This document shows positions 53,680-62,668 of a stretch of DNA of 64,000 nucleotides, in pieces. Source of the DNA: Alcanivorax sediminis (GTDB lineage: Bacteria > Pseudomonadota > Gammaproteobacteria > Pseudomonadales > Alcanivoracaceae); NCBI RefSeq assembly GCF_009601165.1, contig NZ_WIRE01000002.1, forward strand, positions 124,001-188,000. The letters run 5' to 3'. Within the stretch, counting starts at the first letter, position 1, and each line of letters starts with the position of its first letter. The translations under genes and the position numbers were made by a program. The notes under the pieces are model-generated. The model saw only the letters and a list, made by a program, of their open reading frames with translations, was not told where the DNA came from and did not search any database.

Positions 53680-56562
53680 TTATTGGCAGGCTTCGCAATC
53701 CGGGTTGTCGATGGAACAGGCCTGGGGTACTTCTGCAGCCTGAGTGAACTCGGCGGGTTCTTCCACTTTGGAAGAGACGCGGTTCAGCTTGCCATCGTTG
53801 ATAGTGGATTTTTCGGTCTGGGTGGCACCGATAGCACGCAGGTAGTAGGTGGTCTTCAGACCCACCAGCCAAGCCATCTTGTAGGTGACATCCAGTTTCT
53901 TGCCGTTGGCGTCAGCAATGTACAGGTTCAGGGACTGCGCCTGATCGATCCACTTCTGGCGGCGGCTTGCTGCTTCCACCATCCAGCGCGGCTCCACTTC
54001 AAAAGCGGTACGGAACTGCTCTTTCAGGTCGGCAGGAATACGTTCGATGGGCTGCACGGAACCGTCGTAGTACTTCAGGTCGTTAACCATCACGTTATCC
54101 CACAGGCCACGCTCTTTCAGCGCGTGTACCAGGTATGGATTGACCACGGTGAACTCACCAGACAGATTCGATTTCACGTACAGGTTCTGATAAGTCGGCT
54201 CAATGGACTGTGAAACCCCGGTGATGTTGGCAATGGTTGCCGTGGGCGCAATCGCCATCACGTTGGAGTTGCGCATCCCCTTCTTGGCCATCTCACGTAC
54301 GCTGTCCCAGTCCAGGGTCTGGCTACGATCTACCTTGCAGTACTCTTCGCCGCGCTGCTTGACCAGGATGTCGATGGAATCGATGGGCAGTACACCCTGG
54401 CTCCACAGGGAGCCTTCGAACGTCTGGTAGGCTCCACGCTCTTCGGCCAGCTTGGCAGAGGCCTGAATGGCGTAGTAGCTCACCGCTTCCATGGAGGTGT
54501 CGGCAAAAGACACCGCATCCGCAGAGGCGTAGCTGATACCTTGCTTATACAGTGCATCCTGGAAGCCCATGATGCCCAGACCCACCGGGCGGTGCTTCAT
54601 GTTGGAGTTTTCTGCCTGGGGCACGCTGTAGTAGTTGATGTCGATAACGTTATCGAGCATGCGCACAGCAGTGTTGATGGTGCGCTGCAACTTCTCGACA
54701 TCGAGACCGTTTTCGGTCACGTGCTGGGCAAGGTTGACGGAGCCCAGGTTACAGACCGCGATTTCATCCTTGTTGGTGTTCAGGGTGATCTCGGTGCACA
54801 GGTTGGAAGAATGCACTACACCCACGTGCTGCTGCGGGCTGCGCAGGTTGCACGGATCCTTGAAGGTGAACCACGGGTGGCCTGTTTCGAACAGCATGGA
54901 CAGCATCTTGCGCCACAGGGACGTGGCGGGAATACGCTTGAACAGCTTCAGTTCGCCGGAGCGGGTTTTCTCTTCATAGGCCACGTAGGCTTTTTCGAAG
55001 GCTTCACCGTACAGGTCATGCAGATCCGGGGTGTCATTGGGGCTGAACAGGGTCCAGTCTTCTTCATTCAGCACACGCTTCATGAACAGATCAGGAATCC
55101 AGTTGGCGCTGTTCATGTCGTGGGTACGACGACGGTCATCACCGGTGTTCTTGCGCAGCTCGAGGAATTCCTCGATGTCCATGTGCCAGGTTTCCAGGTA
55201 GGCACACACGGCGCCCTTGCGCTTGCCACCCTGGTTCACGGCGACGGCGGTGTCGTTAACCACTTTCAGGAAGGGAACCACACCCTGTGATTTGCCGTTA
55301 GTGCCTTTGATGTAGGAACCCAGTGCACGCACCGGCGTCCAGTCGTTACCCAGACCGCCGGCAAACTTGGACAGCATGGCGTTGTCTTGGATGGCACCGT
55401 AGATGCCGTGCAGGTCGTCAGGCACGGTGGTCAGGTAGCAGCTGGACAGCTGCGGACGCAGGGTGCCAGCGTTGAACAGGGTCGGGGTGGAGCTCATGTA
55501 GTCGAAGCTGGAGAGCAGGTTGTAGAACTCGATGGCGCGTTCTTCCTTGTTCTCTTCTTCGATGGCCAGGCCCATGGCCACACGCATGAAGAAGCACTGC
55601 GGCAGCTCGATGCGGATGTCGTTGTGGTGAATGAAGTAACGGTCGTACAGGGTCTGCAGGCCCAGGTAGGAGAACTGCAGGTCGCGATCGCCCTGGATGG
55701 CGGCACCCAGACGGGCCAGATCGTATTCGCCCAATGCCGGGCTCAGCAGCTCCAGCTCGATACCCTGGGTAATGTAGGCCTGCAGGGCCTGTCCATAGAG
55801 GGCGCTCATCTCTTCCTGGTTGGCACGCTCGGCCACACCCAGGCGCTGCAGCGCTTCTGCGCGGATCTTGTCCATCAGCAGGCGGGCAGTGACCTGGGAG
55901 TAGTTGGGCTCTACTTCAATCAGGGTACGGGCGGTGATCACCATGGAGGTGTTCACGTCATTGATGGATACGCCGTCGTACAGGTTCTTCACCGTTTCGG
56001 TGATGATCTTGTCCGCATTCACATCGTCGAGGCCTTCACAGGCAGCACGGATCAGGTGCTCAAGGCGCCCCATGTCCAGCGGTGCCTTGCTGCCGTCTTC
56101 CATGGTGACGGACATTTCCACTTTGTGGGTCGGTTCCGGGAACTGGCTGGCCTGCTCGGCGCGTTTCTGTGCCTGGCGATCACGGTAGAGCACGTAGTCA
56201 CGAGCCACCTTGTGCTCGCCGTTACGCATCAGGGCCAGTTCTACCTGGTCCTGAATTTCTTCGATATGAATGGTGCCGCCGGAGGGCATACGGCGCTTGA
56301 AAGTGGCGCTGACCTGTTCGGTCAGGCGAGCCACGGTTTCATGGATACGAGAGGAGGCGGCCGCGGTGCCACCTTCTACTGCCAGAAACGCCTTGCTGAT
56401 GGCGACGGTGATCTTGTCATCGTCATAGCTTACCACTTTGCCGTTGCGCTTGATCACGCGCAGCTGACCCGGTGCTGTGTTGGCGATGCCCTGATCGTGG
56501 CCAGCGTCGTCGCCAGCGTTCCCGGTGGGGTTCTGTGGGTTCTGACTCATATCCGTTTGCAT
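53680..56562 (-). CDS. nrdA: Ribonucleotide reductase class Ia, large subunit (two ATP cones)
   Basis: A 960-residue catalytic subunit. Two N-terminal ATP-cone regions are seen: LRVIKRNGKVVSYDDDKITV near residue 37 and KVEMSVTMEDGSKAPLDMGR near 142, each followed by the helical part. This is the two-cone type known from Pseudomonas aeruginosa. Active-site blocks include SSCYLTTVPDDL, GGLGNDWTPVRALGSYIKG and NLCTEITLNTNKDEIAVCNLG, and the C-terminal redox tail has CSIDNPDCEACQ. Start 56562 has GGAGAGG five bases upstream. It is the first gene of nrdAB, under probable NrdR/DnaA control. Confidence 0.94.
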   Translation of the reverse strand: MQTDMSQNPQNPTGNAGDDAGHDQGIANTAPGQLRVIKRNGKVVSYDDDKITVAISKAFLAVEGGTAAASSRIHETVARLTEQVSATFKRRMPSGGTIHIEEIQDQVELALMRNGEHKVARDYVLYRDRQAQKRAEQASQFPEPTHKVEMSVTMEDGSKAPLDMGRLEHLIRAACEGLDDVNADKIITETVKNLYDGVSINDVNTSMVITARTLIEVEPNYSQVTARLLMDKIRAEALQRLGVAERANQEEMSALYGQALQAYITQGIELELLSPALGEYDLARLGAAIQGDRDLQFSYLGLQTLYDRYFIHHNDIRIELPQCFFMRVAMGLAIEEENKEERAIEFYNLLSSFDYMSSTPTLFNAGTLRPQLSSCYLTTVPDDLHGIYGAIQDNAMLSKFAGGLGNDWTPVRALGSYIKGTNGKSQGVVPFLKVVNDTAVAVNQGGKRKGAVCAYLETWHMDIEEFLELRKNTGDDRRRTHDMNSANWIPDLFMKRVLNEEDWTLFSPNDTPDLHDLYGEAFEKAYVAYEEKTRSGELKLFKRIPATSLWRKMLSMLFETGHPWFTFKDPCNLRSPQQHVGVVHSSNLCTEITLNTNKDEIAVCNLGSVNLAQHVTENGLDVEKLQRTINTAVRMLDNVIDINYYSVPQAENSNMKHRPVGLGIMGFQDALYKQGISYASADAVSFADTSMEAVSYYAIQASAKLAEERGAYQTFEGSLWSQGVLPIDSIDILVKQRGEEYCKVDRSQTLDWDSVREMAKKGMRNSNVMAIAPTATIANITGVSQSIEPTYQNLYVKSNLSGEFTVVNPYLVHALKERGLWDNVMVNDLKYYDGSVQPIERIPADLKEQFRTAFEVEPRWMVEAASRRQKWIDQAQSLNLYIADANGKKLDVTYKMAWLVGLKTTYYLRAIGATQTEKSTINDGKLNRVSSKVEEPAEFTQAAEVPQACSIDNPDCEACQ

Positions 56563-56719
56563 GGTGCCCTCTCCGTTGTGGTGCTGTTCTGTCTGTTTGT
56601 CTTGTGTATGGCGGTGGTGCGTGCGCGGCTGCATCAACCACGCAAAACGCCATGGCTGGAAGCCATGGCGCAAGAAACGGTATCCCTGTTCGGTCGTTTT
56701 GCGGGGTTCAGGAGGTGAA

Positions 56720-56735
56720 CCACTATATCTTGTGT
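56720..56735 (-). promoter_or_regulatory. NrdR box upstream of nrdA
   Basis: CCACTATATCTTGTGT matches the NrdR consensus ACACTATATATAGTGT at 13 of 16 bases, 158 bases before the nrdA start. The usual partner box about 31 bases away is not seen. Confidence 0.55.
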
Positions 56736-56938
56736 CTTTTCCATGACGTCACCTCGCTCCTTCAGTGCTGACTTGCAGCTAAATCGCTGATCAGCCGGCA
56801 CTTTTCCCCATCTTGGTTTGTCTGACGATCGGGAGGCGGCGGTGTGATGGAAACCCAATATGTTGGGGTCGCCGCTCAAGTTCAGTACAAGTTATAGTTG
56901 CTCCCCCGGATTTGCAAGCACTTCGGCTGGGGAAATTT

Positions 56939-56947
56939 TGTGGATAA
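56939..56947. promoter_or_regulatory. DnaA box in the nrdA upstream region
   Basis: TGTGGATAA is the exact complement of the strong DnaA box TTATCCACA; ACTTGTGGA just after it (56947-56955) is a weaker relative. DnaA control of nrdAB is established in E. coli, so this is plausible here. A second possible NrdR-like site, TTACTAGATATTGTGT, is at 56999-57014 (12 of 16). The rest of the 56563-57193 gap shows no gene. Confidence 0.55.
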
Positions 56948-57193
56948 CTTGTGGAGCAATGTGGGTGCATTTTTCAGGCACCGCTGCGGTGCGAGCCGTT
57001 ACTAGATATTGTGTTTGTCAACGTAAAAAAGTGTATGTGAACTATGTTCGAACAGAGATGCGACGTTTACATGGTTGCCGTGGGCAGTGCGTATGCGTAT
57101 AAACGTGCGATAGGGATACGTTTTTGACAGTGACCGGGTTGGTCCTGACAGGAAACGACAATAACGATACAAATCAACAAGGATAAGGACGGG

Positions 57194-57916
57194 ATGACAA
57201 CGGTGCAGGATAACCCGCCAGCCATCATGATCGTGGAAGATGACGAACGTCTTGCCGATCTAACCTGTGAATATCTTCAAGCCAACGGTCTGGATGTCAC
57301 TGTCGTCAGCGACGGTGAAGAGGCGATTCGTCGCATCCGGGCTGAACAGCCGGACCTGGTGGTGCTGGATCTCATGCTGCCGGGCGCTGATGGCCTGACG
57401 GTATGCCGCGAAGTACGTAGTGCCTACAAGAATCCTATCCTGATGCTCACCGCGCGAACGGATGACATGGACCAGGTGCTGGGGCTGGAGATGGGGGCAG
57501 ACGATTATGTCGCCAAACCGGTAAAGCCACGTGTGTTGCTGGCCCGGATTCGTGCCCTGCTGCGCAGGGTAGAAACCGATAACGAGCGAGACAACTCTCC
57601 GGCTCGTCTGGAGTTCGGTGCTCTGGTGATTGACAACTCTGCCCGGGAAGTGACCCTGGCGGGTGAGTCGGTGGACCTGACCAGTGCTGAATATGATCTG
57701 CTCTGGCTGCTGGCCTCCAATGCCGGCACTGTGCTGTCGCGAGAAACCATTTTCGAGAAATTGCGCGGCATTCAGTACGATGGACAGGATCGCTCCATCG
57801 ACGTGCGGATTTCCCGTATTCGTCCCAAGGTGGGCGATGATCCGGAAAACCCGAAGCGTATCAAGACGGTACGCTCCAAGGGCTATTTGTTCGTCAAGGA
57901 AATCGGCGCGGCCTGA
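57194..57916 (+). CDS. OmpR/PhoB-family response regulator (RstA-like)
   Basis: A 240-residue response regulator. The receiver domain (about 10-125) has MIVEDDERLA as acidic pocket, the phosphorylation Asp in VVLDLMLPGADG at residue 59, and the conserved Lys in DYVAKPVKP near 108. The winged-helix DNA-binding domain (about 138-238) shows LTSAEYDLLWLLASNAG, SRETIFEKLRGIQYDGQDRS and IKTVRSKGYLF. The overall plan and the partner kinase recall RstA/RstB. AAGGA precedes the ATG. It is cotranscribed with the kinase (31-base gap). The signal sensed is unknown. Confidence 0.9.
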   Translation: MTTVQDNPPAIMIVEDDERLADLTCEYLQANGLDVTVVSDGEEAIRRIRAEQPDLVVLDLMLPGADGLTVCREVRSAYKNPILMLTARTDDMDQVLGLEMGADDYVAKPVKPRVLLARIRALLRRVETDNERDNSPARLEFGALVIDNSAREVTLAGESVDLTSAEYDLLWLLASNAGTVLSRETIFEKLRGIQYDGQDRSIDVRISRIRPKVGDDPENPKRIKTVRSKGYLFVKEIGAA

Positions 57917-57947
57917 CACCCTGCCGCGTCGTGACGCTGGGTGACCT

Positions 57948-59564
57948 TTGAATAGTATTTTTCTGCGGCTCTATGGAGGGCTGTTGCTGGCGCTGTGTTT
58001 CATCGGCGCCATCACCTATGCCTCCGTGCAGCTGGTCAACCAATATCGTTCCGATATTTACCGCGAAGAGATGGCGCGGGGTACCTTCTATCTGATGGCA
58101 GAGGGATACCAGCGCTATGAGTCTGAAGAGCGGGACCGCTGGAGCAAGGTGCTATCCCAGCTGTTCGGTGCGCCGATCAGTCTCAAGGATTCCGAGACGC
58201 TCAATCTTGGTTACCGCGAGGAACTTCACCTGAGCGAAGGCCTGGTGGTGATGCGGCTGAACGAGTCAGAAGGTTTTGCCGACATCCTGTTCCAGTTGCC
58301 CGGTGAAGATGCGTATATCGTTACCCGCATGACCAAGGTGTCAGAACAGCAGGCGCGGGCCACCGCAGTGCTGATCCTGAATCATCTCTCGCACTTCCCT
58401 GAGGAGCAGTGGGAAGACGCGCTTGCCGTCCTGCAACAGCACTTTGGCTATGATCTGGCCATGGTGGATCGTGCCGCCCAGGAGCTGGACGCGGAGCAGG
58501 AGCAGCGGCTGAATCGCCGCGAAGTGGTTATTGCCCTTGATGACAGCACCCGTAGTGATTCCAGTATCCGTATTTATGCCCCAGTGGCTGAAACCGGCAA
58601 GCTGTTGGTGATTGGACCACTCACACTGTTTGATCAATTCCCCATCGAGTTGTTGCTGGTGGCTGGCGTGCTGAGTCTGTTGGCCGTGGCCATGGCAACC
58701 TACCTGCAAGTGAGCCCGTTGCAGCGCCGTCTTAAACAGCTGGACCGTGCAGTAAGCCAATTGGGTTCCGGTGATCTTGGTGCCTACGCCAATATCGAGG
58801 GCTCCGATGCCATCGGTCAGGTGGCGGCGACGTTCAATGGCATGACGGCGCACATTCGTCGGTTGATTGAATCCCAGCGGGAGATGACACGGGCAGTGAG
58901 CCATGAACTGCGAACGCCGGTGGCGCGCTTGCGTTTTGGTCTTGAGATGCTGGCCGATATCGAATCGGCAGAGCTGCGCCGGGAAAAGCTCAATGCGCTG
59001 GATCATGACATTGAGCAGCTTGATCAGTTGATCGATGAAATCCTGACCTACGCACGCCTGGAGCAGGGCACACCCAACATCGAGTTCAGGCCTGTGCATG
59101 TGGTCGAGCTGTGTGAGCAGCTGAGAGACGAGCTGGAAACCATTCGTGGTGAGACCACGATCAGGGTGGAAAGTGATGTGCCAGCTCTGGAGGTGGAAGC
59201 GGAAGAACGCTACCTGCACCGTGTGCTGCAAAACCTGGTGACCAATGCCCTCCGCTATGCGGGCTCCAATATTGTCATGCGGGTTCATGAAGCGGACGGC
59301 CGGGTCATTATTCATGTGGACGATAACGGCCCGGGCATTCCGGAGCATGAGCGCGAACGGGTTTTCAAGCCGTTTGCGCGACTGGATAAAAGCCGCCACC
59401 GCGCCAGCGGAGGATACGGGCTGGGGCTTTCCATCGTGAAACGTATTGTGGACTGGCATGGTGGTGAAATTCGGGTGGAAGAGAGTCCGGAAGGCGGGGC
59501 CCGGTTCACCGTCACCCTGCCAGCCACTCAGCAGGGCCAGCACGTGCTGGGGCGGGTAAATTGA
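57948..59564 (+). CDS. Membrane sensor histidine kinase (RstB-like)
   Basis: A 538-residue sensor kinase with TM1 near residues 6-27, a periplasmic sensor (about 30-225), TM2 near 228-248 and HAMP to about 305. The HisKA box MTRAVSHELRTPVARLRFGL has its phospho-accepting His near residue 319. The catalytic domain has N box NLVTNALRYA, G1 DDNGPGIP and G2 GGYGLGLSIVKRI. Translation starts at a TTG at 57948, with a weak GGGTGA upstream. This is the RstB-like architecture; pairing with the upstream regulator is clear. The stop is followed directly by a heptamer array. Confidence 0.9.
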   Translation: MNSIFLRLYGGLLLALCFIGAITYASVQLVNQYRSDIYREEMARGTFYLMAEGYQRYESEERDRWSKVLSQLFGAPISLKDSETLNLGYREELHLSEGLVVMRLNESEGFADILFQLPGEDAYIVTRMTKVSEQQARATAVLILNHLSHFPEEQWEDALAVLQQHFGYDLAMVDRAAQELDAEQEQRLNRREVVIALDDSTRSDSSIRIYAPVAETGKLLVIGPLTLFDQFPIELLLVAGVLSLLAVAMATYLQVSPLQRRLKQLDRAVSQLGSGDLGAYANIEGSDAIGQVAATFNGMTAHIRRLIESQREMTRAVSHELRTPVARLRFGLEMLADIESAELRREKLNALDHDIEQLDQLIDEILTYARLEQGTPNIEFRPVHVVELCEQLRDELETIRGETTIRVESDVPALEVEAEERYLHRVLQNLVTNALRYAGSNIVMRVHEADGRVIIHVDDNGPGIPEHERERVFKPFARLDKSRHRASGGYGLGLSIVKRIVDWHGGEIRVEESPEGGARFTVTLPATQQGQHVLGRVN

Positions 59565-59723
59565 AGCTGCGAGTTTTGAGTTGAAAGTTCAAAGTTGAAG
59601 AGCACGACCAATGCGTTCGGTTTTGAGAGGCCGTGCCCGCGCACTTGCCGTTAATCGCGGGCAAAGAAAAGCAAACCCCGGCGACCTGATCCGCGTTTCA
59701 ACTTTCAACTTTGAACTTTCAAC
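59565..59723. repeat. Heptamer inverted-repeat element after the kinase stop
   Basis: Five 7-mers in register begin on the base after the stop: AGCTGCG, AGTTTTG, AGTTGAA, AGTTCAA, AGTTGAA (59565-59599). Four complementary ones close the element: TTTCAAC, TTTCAAC, TTTGAAC, TTTCAAC (59696-59723). The arms 59580-59599 and 59704-59723 are perfect inverted repeats of 20 bases, with a 104-base loop containing a smaller GCCCGC/GCGGGC hairpin. The rest of the gap to 59876 has an inverted repeat CCATAAC/GTTATGG at 59754-59774, a possible glpK operator. Confidence 0.9.
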
Positions 59724-59876
59724 GCATTCCTGGCGTTGGGCGTCCCGCTTTGTCCATAACATTGTCCGTTATGGTGCAATCTGTGCCGGGGCGTTCGGAT
59801 AAAATACGCGCCCCCGATGTCGCTGGTACGTCTGTCTGATCCAGCCTCCAATACTGATAACAGGGTTAGCTGAGCC

Positions 59877-61355
59877 ATGTCATATATTCTTTCCATTGAT
59901 CAGGGTACGACCAGTTCCCGTGCGATTGTGTTTGATGATCAGGGCCGTGCAATCGGGCAGGCCCAGAAAGAATTTCGCCAGCATTTCCCCAAGGATGGCT
60001 GGGTGGAACACGATGCGAAGGAAATCTGGAACGATACCCTGAGCCTGTGCCGGGAAGCATTGCGCAATGCCCACATTGAAGCGCAGGAGCTCTCGGCTAT
60101 CGGAATCACCAACCAGCGAGAGACCACTGTGTTGTGGGATCGGGAAACCGGTGATCCTCTCGCGAAGGCCATCGTTTGGCAGGATCGCCGAACCGCCGCC
60201 ACCTGCCAGACCCTTCGCGAAGCAGGGCACGAAGAGGCTGTGCGAGCCAAAACGGGCTTGCTGCTGGATCCTTATTTTTCAGCCACCAAGCTGGCTTGGT
60301 TGCTGGACAATGTGCCCGGTGCCCGTCAGCGGGCCGAGGCCGGTGAGCTGGCGTTCGGCACCATTGATAGCTGGCTGCTGTGGCAGCTGACCCGCGGCAA
60401 GGTGCATGCCACTGATGCCACCAACGCCTCGCGGACCCTGATGTTCAATATCCATGAACAGTGCTGGGATGATGAGTTGCTGGCGCTGTTCAATGTGCCT
60501 GCCAGTGTCTTGCCGGATGTGCGTGATAGTGCGGGAGATTTCGGGATGACCTGCCCGGAGCTGCTGGGCGCTGCGGTTCCTGTGTCGGGCATTGCCGGAG
60601 ATCAGCAGGCGGCGCTGGTGGGCCAGGCCTGTTTCTCTCCTGGCATGGTCAAGAGCACTTACGGTACGGGCTGCTTCATGGTGATGAATACCGGGGAAGC
60701 GGTGACCTCGCAGAATCGTCTGCTGACCACAGTGGGATACCGGCTCAATGGCAAGACGACCTATGCGCTGGAAGGCTCCATCTTTGTCGCCGGTGCGGCA
60801 ATTCAGTGGCTTCGTGATGGCCTGAATCTGATCTCTGATGCCAGTGAAACCGAAGCGCTGGCGCGCCGGGTGGGCTCGGCTGGTGGCGTTTACCTGGTGC
60901 CTGCGTTCACCGGTCTCGGCGCTCCCTGGTGGGACCCCCATGCCCGCGGCGCCCTGCTGGGGCTCACCCGTGATACGGGTATTGCCGAGGTGGTGACCGC
61001 AGGGCTTGAGGCCGTGTGCTATCAGTCTCGAGACCTTCTTGATGCCATGGCCGCCGATTGCGGTACACGCCCGACCACCCTGCGTGTGGATGGTGGGATG
61101 GTGGTGAACAATTGGCTCAGCCAGACACTGTCGGATGTGCTGGGTGTCTGTGTGGATCGCCCGGTAGTGACGGAGACAACGGCACTGGGTGCGGCCTACC
61201 TGGCAGGTCTTGGCTGTGGGCTATATTCATCGCTGGAAGCGATTGCAGGGCAGTGGCGTTGTGAGCGGGAGTTCACCCCGGATCTGGAAGAAGAGGAGCG
61301 TCAGCGTCGTTACGCTGGGTGGCGCGATGCGGTAGCAAGGGTCTGCAAGGAGTAG
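59877..61355 (+). CDS. glpK: Glycerol kinase
   Basis: A 492-residue FGGY-family kinase phosphorylating glycerol to sn-glycerol 3-phosphate. Family features are [18 protein letters not shown] at the start, [13 protein letters not shown] near residue 39, [17 protein letters not shown] near 75, [14 protein letters not shown] near 259, and a C-terminal block [14 protein letters not shown] near 439. Length is normal. No glpF or glpD is adjacent. Regulation may involve the CCATAAC/GTTATGG repeat upstream. The gene supports growth on glycerol or lipid-derived glycerol. Confidence 0.95.
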   Translation: MSYILSIDQGTTSSRAIVFDDQGRAIGQAQKEFRQHFPKDGWVEHDAKEIWNDTLSLCREALRNAHIEAQELSAIGITNQRETTVLWDRETGDPLAKAIVWQDRRTAATCQTLREAGHEEAVRAKTGLLLDPYFSATKLAWLLDNVPGARQRAEAGELAFGTIDSWLLWQLTRGKVHATDATNASRTLMFNIHEQCWDDELLALFNVPASVLPDVRDSAGDFGMTCPELLGAAVPVSGIAGDQQAALVGQACFSPGMVKSTYGTGCFMVMNTGEAVTSQNRLLTTVGYRLNGKTTYALEGSIFVAGAAIQWLRDGLNLISDASETEALARRVGSAGGVYLVPAFTGLGAPWWDPHARGALLGLTRDTGIAEVVTAGLEAVCYQSRDLLDAMAADCGTRPTTLRVDGGMVVNNWLSQTLSDVLGVCVDRPVVTETTALGAAYLAGLGCGLYSSLEAIAGQWRCEREFTPDLEEEERQRRYAGWRDAVARVCKE

Positions 61356-61464
61356 AGGGCTGAGCGGAATTTGATCAGAAAATCATAAGCTTGCCGGTGT
61401 TATGCCATCCATTAAGCGATGGGCGGTCTGTTTGGCTCGACAGTGAAACTGTGACGGAGTAGCC

Positions 61465-61501
61465 ATTTAGTATTAAATTCTTGGAAAGAATAATACTAAA
61501 T
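61465..61501. repeat. AT-rich inverted repeat upstream of the first GGDEF gene
   Basis: ATTTAGTATTA and TAATACTAAAT are perfect 11-base arms (61465-61475 and 61491-61501). With the inner ATTCTT/AAGAAT pairs they form a nearly continuous AT-only stem with a GGA loop. There is no T tail, so a binding site or structured leader is likelier than a terminator. Confidence 0.7.
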
Positions 61502-61558
61502 AGTCACCATGCGCAGCCATTAAGAGGGTGGGCCGGCTGTGCAACATCAGGTACCCGA

Positions 61559-62668
61559 ATGGACCAGTCTTTATCCTTGCATCCGGCAACCCTGCAGTCA
61601 CAACGCGTCCGCCGCGTGCTGTTTGCGATCATTATGGGAGGCAGTGCCCATACCCTGCTTTGCTGGATTGCGCTGCAGCTGGACTTTTTCCGGGGTGGGG
61701 ACTCCCTGTTTATTTCCCTGTTTGCCATCATCTGGGCGGGCCACGCCCTGTTTGTGACCTTCATGTTGCTGGGGCTCAATCGCCGTCTGGCTGAGCCCGC
61801 CATGATCCTGCCGTTGATGATCTGGTCGACCACCGGCCTGCTTGTGACGGCAGCGGTCGTGGATCAGGCCCGCCTGTGTGTCATGCTGATCTTCTTTGCC
61901 ATTGTTCAACTGGGTGTATTGCAGGCCTCATTGCGTCAGTTCATTTTCCTGGCGATTTACTGCGTGGTGGGTTACGCCATCGTGTTGGGAATCGTCTGGC
62001 TGTACTGGCCAGAAGCGGTTGACGTGCAGGGAGAATGGATCCAGTGGGGTCTGTTTGCCGTCATGGTCATGGCGGTGGCGCTGCTGGCCGCCGAAATCTC
62101 TACTATCCGCAGCCTGTTGAGTAAACGAAACAGCCAGCTGGCCGAAGTGGTAGAGCGCATCCATGATATGGCGGTGAAAGACGAGCTGACCGGCTTTTAT
62201 CGTCGCAGACATGCCATGGAACTACTGTCCAAGGCCTGTGGCCAGGCGTCCCGCGGTGCCTTCTCGCTCGCTGTAGTGTATGCAGATCTGGATTTCTTCA
62301 AGCGCATCAATGATGGTTATGGTCACGGTGTGGGTGACCTCGTATTGCAGCGTTTTGCCGAGGTCGTGTCGCGTCATCTTGGCGGTCAGGATTTCGCTGC
62401 CCGGCTTGGAGGAGAAGAGTTTATGCTGGTGCTGCCGGTCAGTGATCAACAGGAAGCCTGCCATTTGGTGGAGGGTATCCTGATGGGCATGCGTAGCCAG
62501 CGTTTCGCGGAAGCGCCGGAGCTCAATGTTACCCTGTCTGCCGGGTTGGCCATGTTGGCGCAGGGTGAAACGCCTGCCCAGGTTATCCGCAGAGCGGATG
62601 AGGCGTTGTATCGCGCCAAGGAAAGCGGCCGGGATAAATTGGTGGTGGGGTCCCGTAATGAACAGTGA
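61559..62668 (+). CDS. Membrane diguanylate cyclase, no inhibitory site
   Basis: A 369-residue protein with five or six membrane helices in the first 190 residues and a cytoplasmic GGDEF domain (about 210-365) making c-di-GMP from GTP. The domain opens with DELTGFYRRRH, has DLDFFKRINDGYGHGVGD and the active motif RLGGEEF near residue 284, so it should be active. The product-inhibition RxxD site is missing: the corresponding residues are GGQD. The ATG at 61559 is chosen because upstream codons are unlikely. Its last 11 bases overlap the next gene, a clear paralogue. Confidence 0.87.
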   Translation: MDQSLSLHPATLQSQRVRRVLFAIIMGGSAHTLLCWIALQLDFFRGGDSLFISLFAIIWAGHALFVTFMLLGLNRRLAEPAMILPLMIWSTTGLLVTAAVVDQARLCVMLIFFAIVQLGVLQASLRQFIFLAIYCVVGYAIVLGIVWLYWPEAVDVQGEWIQWGLFAVMVMAVALLAAEISTIRSLLSKRNSQLAEVVERIHDMAVKDELTGFYRRRHAMELLSKACGQASRGAFSLAVVYADLDFFKRINDGYGHGVGDLVLQRFAEVVSRHLGGQDFAARLGGEEFMLVLPVSDQQEACHLVEGILMGMRSQRFAEAPELNVTLSAGLAMLAQGETPAQVIRRADEALYRAKESGRDKLVVGSRNEQ

